Origin: HXMU1420-2 sp040830545
GTDB lineage: Bacteria; Pseudomonadota; Alphaproteobacteria; Rhodobacterales; Rhodobacteraceae
Assembly: GCA_040830545.1 (NCBI GenBank)
Contig: JBFOMB010000002.1
Coordinates: forward strand, 22,996 to 86,995
Direction of reading: 5' to 3'
DNA length: 64,000 nt
A model generated the notes under the pieces. It ran no database searches, had not been told where the DNA came from, and was given only the letters and a program-made list of their open reading frames with translations. The position numbers were made by a program, and so were the translations under genes. Positions 46,201 to 53,659 of the stretch are shown piece by piece. Every line of letters begins with the position of its first letter. Within the stretch, counting starts at the first letter, position 1.

Positions 46201-46585
46201 CGGGCAGCGTTGTGATCAGGTCGACCGCCGTCTGCACGTCATCCGCCGCGCGGCCCATTTCCCAGCCGGGTTCAAACTCCAGCGTGATCCGCGCGTTGCC
46301 TTCGCGGGAGGTGGAGGTCGAGCTTTCGACCCCTTCGACCGCCAACAGGGCGGGTTCCAGCACCTGAACAATGGCTTCATCCACATCCTCTGGCCCGGCG
46401 CCTTCCCAGTTCACACGGATGGTGACGTTGTCGACGATCACATCCGGGAAGAACTGCGCACGCATGTTCGGGATAGACGCGATGCCCAGCACCATCAAAA
46501 TCACCAGCAGCAGGTTCGCCGCTGTGCGATGCCGTGTGAAATAGCTGAGAATGCCACCCGCCGCCGGAGGGATGTCGCGCGCCAT
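43163..46585 (-). CDS. RND family efflux pump inner-membrane permease
   Basis: 1140 residues, the HAE1/AcrB type: 12 helices in two sets separated by two large periplasmic loops. Family motifs include GIVVDDAIVVGE in the first half and GIIINDSIVLV in the second. It uses the proton gradient to expel drugs or other small molecules from the periplasm. Its gene is 3 bases downstream of the adaptor gene. The last 73 bases overlap the convergent NUDIX gene. No local regulator or outer-membrane channel is seen. Confidence 0.93.
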   Translation of the reverse strand: MARDIPPAAGGILSYFTRHRTAANLLLVILMVLGIASIPNMRAQFFPDVIVDNVTIRVNWEGAGPEDVDEAIVQVLEPALLAVEGVESSTSTSREGNARITLEFEPGWEMGRAADDVQTAVDLITTLPEDADEPIVSRGAWRDRVTDVVITGPVGTDQLALFADELIVRLFNVGVTRTTVRGIAAQQTIVEVPSAHLIQYDVTMAQIATAIAEEVDADPAGDVDGANARVRTGIARRSADQIEAIVLRSNPDGSKLTIGDVATIRVEGVDRDRQYFVGDNPAMSIRVDRSNNGDAIDVQHTVSDVVDEMQASLPNGVTAELIRTRAEAITDRLNILVDNGLVGLVLVVSLLFLFLNARIAFWVAAGIPAAMMAAIAFMYAAGLTINMVSLFGLIITLGIVVDDAIVVGEHADFRARRLGEHPVVAAERAAKRMAMPVFAATLTTVIAFFGLVAIGGRFGDLIRDIPFTVIAVLIASLIECFLILPNHMSHALVHSAKEHWYDAPSRAVNRGFRWVRDTWFKPLMWGVIRGRYVVLAATILILSTQIAAFTRGDVIWRFFNAPERGSVTGNFAMAEGATRDDALVMMREFQRATEELGAEYEQRYGANPLDYVMAEIGGNAGRGLSGVESKSTDLLGGISIELIDADLRPEYSSFDFVGELQDRIRRHPLVEVISFRSWRSGPGGDALDVQFYGAATETLKAASEDLKTALAQYPEVSAVEDNLAYDKEELVLDLTPQGRALGFTIDALGRALRSRLNGIEAATYPDGPRSAEIRVELPTGELTADFLERTQMRTPSGTYVPLADIVSVTQRTGFSTVRRENGIRLISVTGDISEDDPARAEAIQQALEDDILPTIASTRQVEWRLSGLSEQEDRFLNEAMTGLILCLSGIFLVLAWVFSSWTRPFVVMAIIPFGLVGTIYGHQVWEVPLSMFTVVGLLGMTGIIINDSIVLVTTIDDYAKERGLFPSIVDAAADRLRPVLLTTLTTVLGLAPLLYESSQQAQFLKPTVITLVYGLGFGMLLVLLVVPALISIQSDVARPLAALRRALRGRASGVTRAVRLAMFGVVVWLVATLGWQVLFDGFPLPLQPLLGDVSGTTGMRQALGFFLIGTLVVIVATYVLASLAMSASARKRRRASSATL

Positions 46586-46588
46586 GGA

Positions 46589-48061
46589 TCAGCTGCCCAT
46601 GCGCGCGGTGATGCGTTCGACCAGCCGCGCCGGGACTTTGGGCTGATCCAGCATGGTCAAAACCCGTTCCTTGGCCGAAGCGGGCATTTGTTTGTTGTTC
46701 TCTATGAACGCCCGCATTTTCGCCCGCTGTTCGTCGCTGAGTTCGACCATTTCGGGCGCTTCCAGCTGTGCGGTGGGTTCTTCACCTTCGGGCGCGGGGC
46801 GCAGGGGTTTCACCTTGATCCCGGCCCCCAGCAAAGGTGTGCGGCCTGACACAACCTCGCGCCCGGCAAGGCCCGGACCGCTGACGATCACGTCGTCGCG
46901 CTGGCGGCGCACCAGAGTGACCGGGAGGGTTTCCAGACGCTCATCCTTAGTCAGGACCAGCACGGTGCCCGCCGCGTCCAGCGCAGAGGCGGGGAGTTTC
47001 ACAACATTGTCCAGCGTAGGTTCTTCGATGTTGACGGTCACGAAATCGCCGGGCTTGAACCCGGGAGCCTCATCCAGACGGGCAAACAGCACACGGCCCG
47101 ATTGGCCCTCCCCCGTTGCGATGCTGTCGCGGCTGATAATACCGGAGGCGTGAAGATCGACGCCGGAAACATCCAGCATGACCTCAACCGGGGCGTTGAT
47201 CAGCCGCCCTTCGCCGTCCAGAAGGCGGGCGTATTGCGCAGTAGAGACACGGAAAGACACTTCCAATGCCCGCGCATCCACAATCTGCGCCAGCTTTTCA
47301 TTTGGAGAGATCAGGCGACCCTGCACCAGATTGACCTCGTTCAACGTGCCGCTGAACCCGGCGACCAGCACCGTGTCACTCAGATCGCGTTCCGCATCGG
47401 ACAGGATGATCTTCTGCCGGGCCAGCCGGGTGGCGGCCTGATCGACGCGGGTTTCCGCGTTGGCGACAGAGATACGGCGGGACAGGACCGATTGACGGGC
47501 GGCAGCGGCGGAAAGTTCAGCTGTTTCCACAGCGGCCGCCGTGCCAACGCCGCGGGCTTGCAAGTCCACCTGACGGGAATAGGCCTGTTGACGCAGATTT
47601 GCCTGATCTTCAGCCGCCGCCAATTCGTCCCGCGCCAGTTCCAGCGAGCGTTGGGCATCGCGCACCTCAACCTCGGCATCAAGAACGTCGTTCTTGGACC
47701 GGTCCACGATGGCCTGTGCATCTGACGGGTCGATGCGGACCAGAACGTCACCTTCCTCGACCCAGCCGCCTTCCTCGAACCTGTCGTCCAGCCACACGGC
47801 CCGGCCTGAGGCTGGCGCGCGCAGTTCCAGAATGCGGCGGCTTTGCACCTCGCCAAAGGCCTCCAGCATCGGTGTGACCTGCCCCGGCGTGGCCATTACT
47901 ACGTTCACGGTAAAGGACCGTTCGCGCGGTGTCGGCGCACGTCCTTCGTTAGCCATGCGGGTTTCGACCGCCGACATGACGATCTGCACCGCATAGACCA
48001 GCAGTGCGGCTGTCAGTGCAAATAAGAAAACCCCTGTCAGGCTTTGTCGCAAAAAGCGCAT
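46589..48061 (-). CDS. RND efflux periplasmic adaptor (membrane fusion protein)
   Basis: 490 residues: an N-terminal membrane anchor (about 8-32), lipoyl domain halves (SGRAVWLDDRFEEGGWVEEGDVL and the later half), a coiled-coil hairpin rich in Ala, Glu and Arg (about 115-225), and b-barrel and MP domains. The C-terminal tail (about 440-490) is unusual: acidic and helical, ending near LVERITARMGS. It pairs with the RND permease 3 bases downstream. Confidence 0.92.
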   Translation of the reverse strand: MRFLRQSLTGVFLFALTAALLVYAVQIVMSAVETRMANEGRAPTPRERSFTVNVVMATPGQVTPMLEAFGEVQSRRILELRAPASGRAVWLDDRFEEGGWVEEGDVLVRIDPSDAQAIVDRSKNDVLDAEVEVRDAQRSLELARDELAAAEDQANLRQQAYSRQVDLQARGVGTAAAVETAELSAAAARQSVLSRRISVANAETRVDQAATRLARQKIILSDAERDLSDTVLVAGFSGTLNEVNLVQGRLISPNEKLAQIVDARALEVSFRVSTAQYARLLDGEGRLINAPVEVMLDVSGVDLHASGIISRDSIATGEGQSGRVLFARLDEAPGFKPGDFVTVNIEEPTLDNVVKLPASALDAAGTVLVLTKDERLETLPVTLVRRQRDDVIVSGPGLAGREVVSGRTPLLGAGIKVKPLRPAPEGEEPTAQLEAPEMVELSDEQRAKMRAFIENNKQMPASAKERVLTMLDQPKVPARLVERITARMGS

Positions 48062-48165
48062 GGCTCAAGACCTTTCGATGCACCAAAAAAGCGTCCGGCG
48101 CACCTACTTAACGTAGTTGGATGGCACAGAATACCAAATCACAGAGGGTTTAACGAGGTCAGCGC

Positions 48166-48708
48166 CTACTTCCGTCGCTGATTTTCGGCCAATCTTGGCA
48201 TTATTTCCACAAAGTTGCAGGGCCGGTGACGATAATCGAGCTGTTTCAGCAGGATTTCATCCCACGCATCCTTGCACGCACCAGGACTGCCGGGCAACGC
48301 AAAGAGGTAGGTGCCATTGGCGACACCGCCCGTTGCACGGGATTGCACGGCAGAGGTGCCGATCTTTTGCATCGACACGATGGTGAACACAGTGCCAAAC
48401 GCGTCGATTTCCTTTTCATAGACATCACGATGCGCCTCAACGGTGACATCGCGCCCGGTAAGGCCCGTGCCGCCAGTGGAAATCACCACATCAATCTCGG
48501 GGTCCGCACACCAGGCGCGCAGCTGATCGGCAATGTCCAGACGTTCATCGGGCAGGATCATGCGGGCAGCAACGGAATGGCCCGCGCTTTCGATCCGGTC
48601 AACAAGGGTCAGACCGGATTTGTCATCCGCTGCGCTGCGCGTGTCGGATACGGTGAGGACCGCAATACGGACCGGGATGAAGTCCAGAGTGTCGTCGATA
48701 CGGGACAT
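48166..48708 (-). CDS. moaB: Molybdenum cofactor biosynthesis protein MoaB
   Basis: 180 residues of the MogA/MoaB family, which adenylylates molybdopterin before MoeA inserts molybdate. Motifs: IAVLTVSDTRSAADDKSG, and the STGGTGLTGRDVT loop. The ATG at 48706-48708 follows GAGGG by 7 bases. It is 10 bases downstream of a phosphoesterase gene and unlinked from the mobA-moeA cluster at 29-33 kb. Confidence 0.95.
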   Translation of the reverse strand: MSRIDDTLDFIPVRIAVLTVSDTRSAADDKSGLTLVDRIESAGHSVAARMILPDERLDIADQLRAWCADPEIDVVISTGGTGLTGRDVTVEAHRDVYEKEIDAFGTVFTIVSMQKIGTSAVQSRATGGVANGTYLFALPGSPGACKDAWDEILLKQLDYRHRPCNFVEIMPRLAENQRRK

Positions 48709-48718
48709 GTTGTTTCCC

Positions 48719-49312
48719 TCAGATGTCAAACCAGTTGGGGGTGGGGCCCAGATTCACCACGCGTGTTGCGCCGATCAGGCCGGTTTCACCCCAGGAATCG
48801 TGGATGTGGCCGCAGACCGCCAATCGCGGTTGCAACCGTTCCAGCGCCGCGCGGATCGCGGTGGAACCAACAGACAAACCGGTGGAGGTCAGGTCCGTCA
48901 CGCCTTTAGGCGGGGAATGCAGGACAACCACGTCAGCATAGCCGCAGGGGGACAGCAGATGCGCGGCATCCTCTTCAGCCATGTCAACAGACCATGACCC
49001 AAAAGGGGTGGGCGGTACGGCGCATCCGAGGCCAAAGAAAGTGACGCCCTGAACCTCCATGCTGCGGCCGTGGATCATGTGCACGTTGTCGGGCGCGACC
49101 TCGGCCAGTTCCTCGGGCGTTTCGGCGTTTCCGGGCACCACCAGAATGGGTGCGGTGATACCGTCGAGCAGGGCCATGGCCTCGGCCAAATCCTTGCGCG
49201 CGTTGCAGAAGTCCCCTGCCCCGATCACCAGATCCGCGTCTTTGCTGGCGGCGACAATCTCTGCCGCGCGGCGGGCAGAATGGTGCAGGTCGGAAAAGGC
49301 GAGGATCTTCAT
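48719..49312 (-). CDS. Metallophosphoesterase (calcineurin-like)
   Basis: 197 residues. The five phosphoesterase motifs are present in order: FSDLHHS, GAGDFCN (GDx), PGNAET (GNHx-like), VLHSPP (H) and GHIH near the end. The substrate is unknown; family members include phosphodiesterases and nucleotidases. Its ATG (49310-49312) overlaps the stop of the uracil-DNA glycosylase gene by 4 bases. Confidence 0.88.
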   Translation of the reverse strand: MKILAFSDLHHSARRAAEIVAASKDADLVIGAGDFCNARKDLAEAMALLDGITAPILVVPGNAETPEELAEVAPDNVHMIHGRSMEVQGVTFFGLGCAVPPTPFGSWSVDMAEEDAAHLLSPCGYADVVVLHSPPKGVTDLTSTGLSVGSTAIRAALERLQPRLAVCGHIHDSWGETGLIGATRVVNLGPTPNWFDI

Positions 49313-50085
49313 GTCTTTTCTTTCAGGCGGGCATTTAGGCTGAGCAAATCGGCCCATGTGTCGCGTTTGGCGTGGGGTGTCCGCAACAGATAGGCCGGAT
49401 GAAACATGGGCAAGACCGGCAGGCCCATTGCATCCGTCCAGTTGCCGCGCAATCGCGTGATCCCGCGCCGACCCAACACCGCCTGACAGCTGATATTGCC
49501 CATCAGGATCAGGACGTCGGGTCCAGCCAGTTCCACGTGCCGTTCCAGGAACGGTTTCATCATGGCGATTTCTTCAGGCTTGGGATCGCGGTTTTGGGGC
49601 GGCCGCCAGGGCAGGACGTTGGTGATGTATACGCTGTCAGCGCGCGAGAGGTTGATTGCGCCCAACATCTTGTCCAGCAGTTGCCCGGCGCGGCCCACAA
49701 ATGGCCGCCCTTCGCGATCCTCGTCCCGGCCCGGTGCCTCGCCAATGATCATCACGCGGGCCTCGGGGTTGCCGTTGGCAAACACCGTGTTGCGCGCGCC
49801 TTTCTTCAACTCGCAATGCTCAAACGCGGTCATGGCGGCGCGCAGCGCATCCAGCGACCCGGCGGATTTCGCCGCTGTGCGGGCGATGCCAACCGTGTCC
49901 GGTGCCGCCTCCTGGACCGGAGCGACGGGCGTACCGGGGCGGGGTTTGGTGGCGGATTTTTCGGGGGCTTTGGCCTCCAGCTCGTACCGGTTGACCGGGC
50001 TGTCACAAATCGCCTCGTTCGCGCCCAGTTCCATCTGCCAGGCAAGCGCAGCCAAGGCCGCGTGAGAGTCCATCTGCGATTCCAT
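49309..50085 (-). CDS. Uracil-DNA glycosylase, family 4 type
   Basis: 258 residues. Motif GEAPGRDEDREGRPFVGRAG (the family 4 water-activating region) and HPAYLLR (minor-groove/uracil loop) are intact. A disordered N-terminal part (about 1-75) precedes the fold. Family 4 enzymes carry a 4Fe-4S cluster; cysteines at FEHCELKKGA and ISCQAVLG are visible but the usual first CxxC pair is reduced, as often in alphaproteobacteria. The start may be 50085 or 50073. It begins the operon with the phosphoesterase and moaB. Confidence 0.9.
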   Translation of the reverse strand: MESQMDSHAALAALAWQMELGANEAICDSPVNRYELEAKAPEKSATKPRPGTPVAPVQEAAPDTVGIARTAAKSAGSLDALRAAMTAFEHCELKKGARNTVFANGNPEARVMIIGEAPGRDEDREGRPFVGRAGQLLDKMLGAINLSRADSVYITNVLPWRPPQNRDPKPEEIAMMKPFLERHVELAGPDVLILMGNISCQAVLGRRGITRLRGNWTDAMGLPVLPMFHPAYLLRTPHAKRDTWADLLSLNARLKEKT

Positions 50086-50144
50086 GGTTCAGTTTACGCG
50101 CATCACGGGACCGGCTGCCAGAGCCCGTTCACCTTGCCGCGATG

Positions 50145-50543
50145 TCAGTCGACCTGTTCGATCGGGCCGCCGGCCTTTTCCCAAGCGGTAAAGCCGCCTT
50201 CGATATGCGCAACGGGGGCAAGGCCCATGTCCTGCGCGGCGAGTGTGGCCAGCGCGGATCGCCATGCCGAAGCGCAATAGAACACATAGGTCTTGTCCTG
50301 ATTGAAGACATCCTTGTGATACGGGCTGTCCGGGTCGATCCAGAATTCCAGCATTCCGCGCGGACAGGAAAACGCGCCGGGGATCTTGCCGCTGCGCTTG
50401 AGCTCGCGGAAATCGCGGATGTCGACGATCACATGGTCATCACTGCCGACCAGCGCGATGGCGTCTGCGGTCGGGATGGTCGTGATCTGCGCGTTGGCCT
50501 CAGCGACAAGCGCCTTGGCCCCTTTGGTAATGGTCTGGGACAT
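50145..50543 (-). CDS. Rhodanese-like sulfurtransferase domain protein
   Basis: 132 residues, one rhodanese domain. The active cysteine C90 is in FYCASAWRS, and VIVDIRDFRELKRSGKIPGA is the CH2A-type motif. No signal peptide. Sulfur acceptor unknown. It lies 104 bases downstream of secE. Confidence 0.92.
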   Translation of the reverse strand: MSQTITKGAKALVAEANAQITTIPTADAIALVGSDDHVIVDIRDFRELKRSGKIPGAFSCPRGMLEFWIDPDSPYHKDVFNQDKTYVFYCASAWRSALATLAAQDMGLAPVAHIEGGFTAWEKAGGPIEQVD

Positions 50544-50647
50544 GGTGGAACCTTCGTGTCGGAATCACGCTGACTCTAGCCACGCGTTCGCGCACCACAA
50601 GTGCCCCTTCAGCGAGGTAGCTGCGTTACAAAGATGTAGGGGTCGGA

Positions 50648-50845
50648 TTAACCGAAGATACCCAGAACGCCCGTCAGGCCGGTGCGGATCAGCAAATCAA
50701 CCAGCGCGAAGAAAATCGCGGTCAGCGTTGCCATGATGAACACCATGACGGTGGTCAAAAACACCTCGCGGCGGGTCGGCCAGACAACCTTGGCCACTTC
50801 GGCGCGGGTCTGCTGAATGAACTGGATCGGGTTGGTGCGGGCCAT
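50648..50845 (-). CDS. secE: Preprotein translocase subunit SecE
   Basis: 65 residues: a cytosolic amphipathic segment (QQTRAEVAKVVWPTRREV) and one membrane helix (about 32-60), as in short alphaproteobacterial SecE. It clamps the SecYEG channel. Neither nusG downstream nor tRNA-Trp upstream, its usual neighbours, is present. Confidence 0.95.
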   Translation of the reverse strand: MARTNPIQFIQQTRAEVAKVVWPTRREVFLTTVMVFIMATLTAIFFALVDLLIRTGLTGVLGIFG

Positions 50846-50875
50846 GCTCTGTTGCTCTTGTCGCTCGGATAACAG

Positions 50876-50940
50876 GGCACATAACCGGGCAGCGTGGCGA
50901 ATTCAAGGCCGTGGAGCCGCCCGGATGCAGGTTATGTGCC
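50876..50940. other. Nested inverted repeat upstream of secE
   Basis: GGCACATAACC (50876-50886) and GGTTATGTGCC (50930-50940) are perfect 11-base inverted copies enclosing a second, GGGC/GCCC arm. It begins 31 bases upstream of secE, so the secE message may carry a hairpin leader of about 65 bases. No known RNA family was recognised. Confidence 0.55.
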
Positions 50941-50948
50941 GCAAGGTG

Positions 50949-50978
50949 GAGGCCCCGGATCAGGTCCGGGGCTGTGTT
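50949..50978. repeat. REP-like palindromic repeat, copy 3
   Basis: Stem GCCCCGGA (50952-50959), loop TCAGG, stem TCCGGGGC (50965-50972). Loop equals copy 1; the right flank reads TGTGTT instead of TGCGTT. It lies between the secE leader and the betC 3' end. Confidence 0.8.
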
Positions 50979-50994
50979 GCGTTTGATCGCGGCC

Positions 50995-52506
50995 TCAGTG
51001 TCCGCCCGGGGCCGGGTATTGCATCCGGTGCAGAACATCGTCCCAGGACACGGTGTTGCGCACGAATTCCTGCGCGGCGTCGCGGGGGGGCTGGTAATCC
51101 CATGGCGTCATGTGACCGGTTTCCAGCGCGGGCTGCACCACTTGCCGCATTTTCTGGCTGGCCAGAACCTGTGCCCGGATGGAGTGGCTGTCCCAGCGCT
51201 CTGTCGCCTCTGCCGCAAACGCGGCCAATGTGTCCGCGTGCGCGGGGTCATCTGCAAGGTTCACACGCTCGCCCGGGTCCGCTGCCAGATCATACAGCTG
51301 CGGCGGGTCGATTTCGCAGTGGATGTATTTCCACTGCCACCTGCGAATCATGAATACCGGCCAGCCAGGGGCCATTTCAGCACAGTATTCACCGATGACC
51401 TCGGTCTGGCTTGGCGACCCATCCGATAGGGTCGGCCAGAGAGACACGCCATCAACTGGCGCGCCCAAATCGCCCTGATCCTCGGCAATCTCCCGGAAGG
51501 TGGGCAGGATGTCGACCAGTGAACAGGGCGCATCAACCTGCTGATGCTGCACACCGGGCCCCGCTACGATCAGAGGCACGCGGGCGGAGTGATCCAGCCA
51601 GCCCATTTTGTACCACAAGCCACGTTCGCCCAGCATGTCGCCGTGGTCTGCCGTGACCATGACAATTGTGTTGTCCAGCAGGTCGGCCTCTTCCAGCGCC
51701 TGCACGATTTTTCCCACATTGCTGTCGAAATAGCTGACATTGGCATAGTAACCGTGCCGCGCCCTGCGCACCTCTTCCGGGCTGACCGCGCCCTGCCCTG
51801 CCTCGATCCCCATGGCAATCCGTGCGGAATGTGCGTCGGCTGCCGGGGTTTCGTCCGGCATGTCGATGGCGGCCGGATCATAAAGATCCATGAATTCGGG
51901 CCGGGCGACATATGGGTCGTGCGGGTGAATAAGGCTGAGCACCATGGCAAAGGGTTCCGCGCCCGTCATCTTGTAATCAAAGATACGGCGGCGGGCGAGG
52001 AACGTGGCCTCGTCATCATAATCATACTGGAACGTGGTCATTGCCTGACCCGCCTGCCGCACGGCATCCATGTTGTGATACCAATGCGGTTTGCGTTCGT
52101 CCGGTTTGGTCCAGTCCGGTGTCCAGGCGGTATCAGCGGGATAGACATCCGTGGTCAGCCGTTCTTCAAACCCGTGCAGTTGGTCGGGGCCGACAAAGTG
52201 CATCTTGCCAGACAGGCACGTGCGATACCCGGAGCGGCGCAGGTAATGCGCGAATGTCGGGATCGAGGCGGGAAACTCAGCGGCGTTGTCATAGGCGCCG
52301 ATCTTGCTGACCTGTTGTCCCGCCATGAAGCTGGCGCGCGAGGGCGAGCAGAGCGGTGAATTGCAGTAAGCGGCGTCAAACCGGGTGCCGCGCGCTGTCA
52401 GCGCGTCCATATGCGGGGTTTGCACCATCGGGTGGCCATAGGCGCCGGTGAATTGCGGGGCGAGCTGATCGGCCATGATCAGAACGATGTTGGGTCTGTT
52501 TTGCAT
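50995..52506 (-). CDS. betC: Choline-sulfatase
   Basis: 503 residues of the sulfatase family. The formylglycine site is CSPSRASFMAG (about 52-62), with the nucleophile cysteine first. The stretches SSPLC-like NSPLC, GKMHFVGPDQLHGFEERLTTD and WYHN, HPHDPYVARPEF, and the DHGDMLGERGLW site match rhizobial BetC very closely. It hydrolyses choline-O-sulfate to choline and sulfate, feeding glycine betaine synthesis. The ATG at 52504-52506 follows GAGG. Its 266-base upstream region is shared with the divergent BKACE gene. Confidence 0.9.
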   Translation of the reverse strand: MQNRPNIVLIMADQLAPQFTGAYGHPMVQTPHMDALTARGTRFDAAYCNSPLCSPSRASFMAGQQVSKIGAYDNAAEFPASIPTFAHYLRRSGYRTCLSGKMHFVGPDQLHGFEERLTTDVYPADTAWTPDWTKPDERKPHWYHNMDAVRQAGQAMTTFQYDYDDEATFLARRRIFDYKMTGAEPFAMVLSLIHPHDPYVARPEFMDLYDPAAIDMPDETPAADAHSARIAMGIEAGQGAVSPEEVRRARHGYYANVSYFDSNVGKIVQALEEADLLDNTIVMVTADHGDMLGERGLWYKMGWLDHSARVPLIVAGPGVQHQQVDAPCSLVDILPTFREIAEDQGDLGAPVDGVSLWPTLSDGSPSQTEVIGEYCAEMAPGWPVFMIRRWQWKYIHCEIDPPQLYDLAADPGERVNLADDPAHADTLAAFAAEATERWDSHSIRAQVLASQKMRQVVQPALETGHMTPWDYQPPRDAAQEFVRNTVSWDDVLHRMQYPAPGGH

Positions 52507-52558
52507 CCTGTCCTCTTTCTTGAAACTAGCGTTAAGAAGAGAGGACCCCGGGAGGGGG

Positions 52559-52579
52559 CTCAAACCGCATCAGTTTGAG
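52559..52579. promoter_or_regulatory. Inverted repeat in the betC-BKACE divergent region
   Basis: CTCAAAC and GTTTGAG, perfect 7-base arms around 7 bases, 53 bases upstream of the betC start. It could be an operator or part of a leader hairpin; no regulator gene is adjacent. Confidence 0.4.
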
Positions 52580-52771
52580 GTGACCGACCATTTGAACGGC
52601 GGGATTGCCTGTCTGTCTGGGGTCATGAGCGCGAAACATACAGCATAGTGGCGGATCGCCCCTGCCTTGGCTATTGCAAAAGCGGCACAGAAAACGACAC
52701 ACTCTTGCGAACCCGTTGGTGCCAAGGCCGTTTGGCAAATCAAGCTTATCCCCCTGGTCTGGAGACACCGC

Positions 52772-53659
52772 ATGCCAAACCCTGTCTGGTTGGAAGCCGC
52801 AATCAATGGCCCCTGGTCCAGAACGCGACAACCGCTGATCCCGATTACAGCAGACGAGATTGTGGCCGACGCGATTGCCTGCGCGGATGCCGGTGCGGCG
52901 ATCCTGCACTTCCACCCTTATGACGAGGCCACGGGGCTGCAGAAGGATTCTTACGACATCTATGCACCCATCATCGAACGCATCCGCGCGGCGCGGGATG
53001 TGATCTGCTACGGGACATTGCCTTTTGCGGGGGATCTGGGGGCGGAAACGCCACAAGGCGCAGCCCAGCGGTTCGATGCGGTGGAAAAGCTGGCGAAGGC
53101 CGGGTTGATCGAGTGGTCGGTTGTCGATCCGGGGTCCACCAATATCTCGGATTACGAGGGCCTGAACGAGGGGCGCGAAGGGTTTGTCTATGCGAACCCA
53201 GAGGCGCACTTGCGGTATGGATTGAGCCTTGCGCGGACGTTCGGGATTGTGCCGTCTTACGCAATCTACGAACCGGGGTTCCTGCGCTTGGGCGCAGCGC
53301 TGAGCCGCCTTTATCCCGGCGCGCCTGTGCCGGTCTATCGGTTCATGTTTTCGCAACAGATGACATTTGGATTCCCACCGGAGCCTTACGCGTTGGAGGC
53401 ATATCTCAAACTTCTGGCAACGGAGGCCCCGAATGCGCCATGGATGGTGGCAGGGCTGGGGGTTGAAATTGATCCGCTGATTGAGTTGGCCATAGCCAAG
53501 GGCGGTCACGTGCGCGTCGGGTTGGAGGACGCGCCGTTGGGGACAGACACAGGCAACCTCACCCGAACCGCAGCGGCTGCGAAACGGATTTTAGCGCTGG
53601 GACGTCAATTGGCCAGCGCCGATGATGTTCGCGCCGATTTGGCAAACCGTAAGGTCTAA
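52772..53659 (+). CDS. BKACE family b-keto acid cleavage enzyme (DUF849)
   Basis: 295 residues of the zinc-dependent TIM-barrel family that cleaves a b-keto acid with acetyl-CoA to give an acetoacetate-type product and a new acyl-CoA. Near the start NGPWSRTRQPLIPIT and ILHFHPYDE carry expected metal ligands. Family substrates include 3-keto-5-aminohexanoate and dehydrocarnitine; with choline-sulfatase as neighbour a quaternary amine substrate is attractive but unproven. The ATG at 52772 follows GGAG by 8 bases. Its stop overlaps the convergent amidohydrolase stop by 4 bases. Confidence 0.88.
   Translation: MPNPVWLEAAINGPWSRTRQPLIPITADEIVADAIACADAGAAILHFHPYDEATGLQKDSYDIYAPIIERIRAARDVICYGTLPFAGDLGAETPQGAAQRFDAVEKLAKAGLIEWSVVDPGSTNISDYEGLNEGREGFVYANPEAHLRYGLSLARTFGIVPSYAIYEPGFLRLGAALSRLYPGAPVPVYRFMFSQQMTFGFPPEPYALEAYLKLLATEAPNAPWMVAGLGVEIDPLIELAIAKGGHVRVGLEDAPLGTDTGNLTRTAAAAKRILALGRQLASADDVRADLANRKV

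Noticed and set aside
44585..46849. 754-codon open frame on the plus strand across the RND permease and adaptor
   Set aside because: Composition is His/Gln/Gly-rich shadow sequence without domains, and the sense strand encodes a full RND permease.
50846..50995. A tRNA gene upstream of secE
   Set aside because: The inverted repeat is suggestive, but no T-loop or acceptor arm of the required form was found on either strand.
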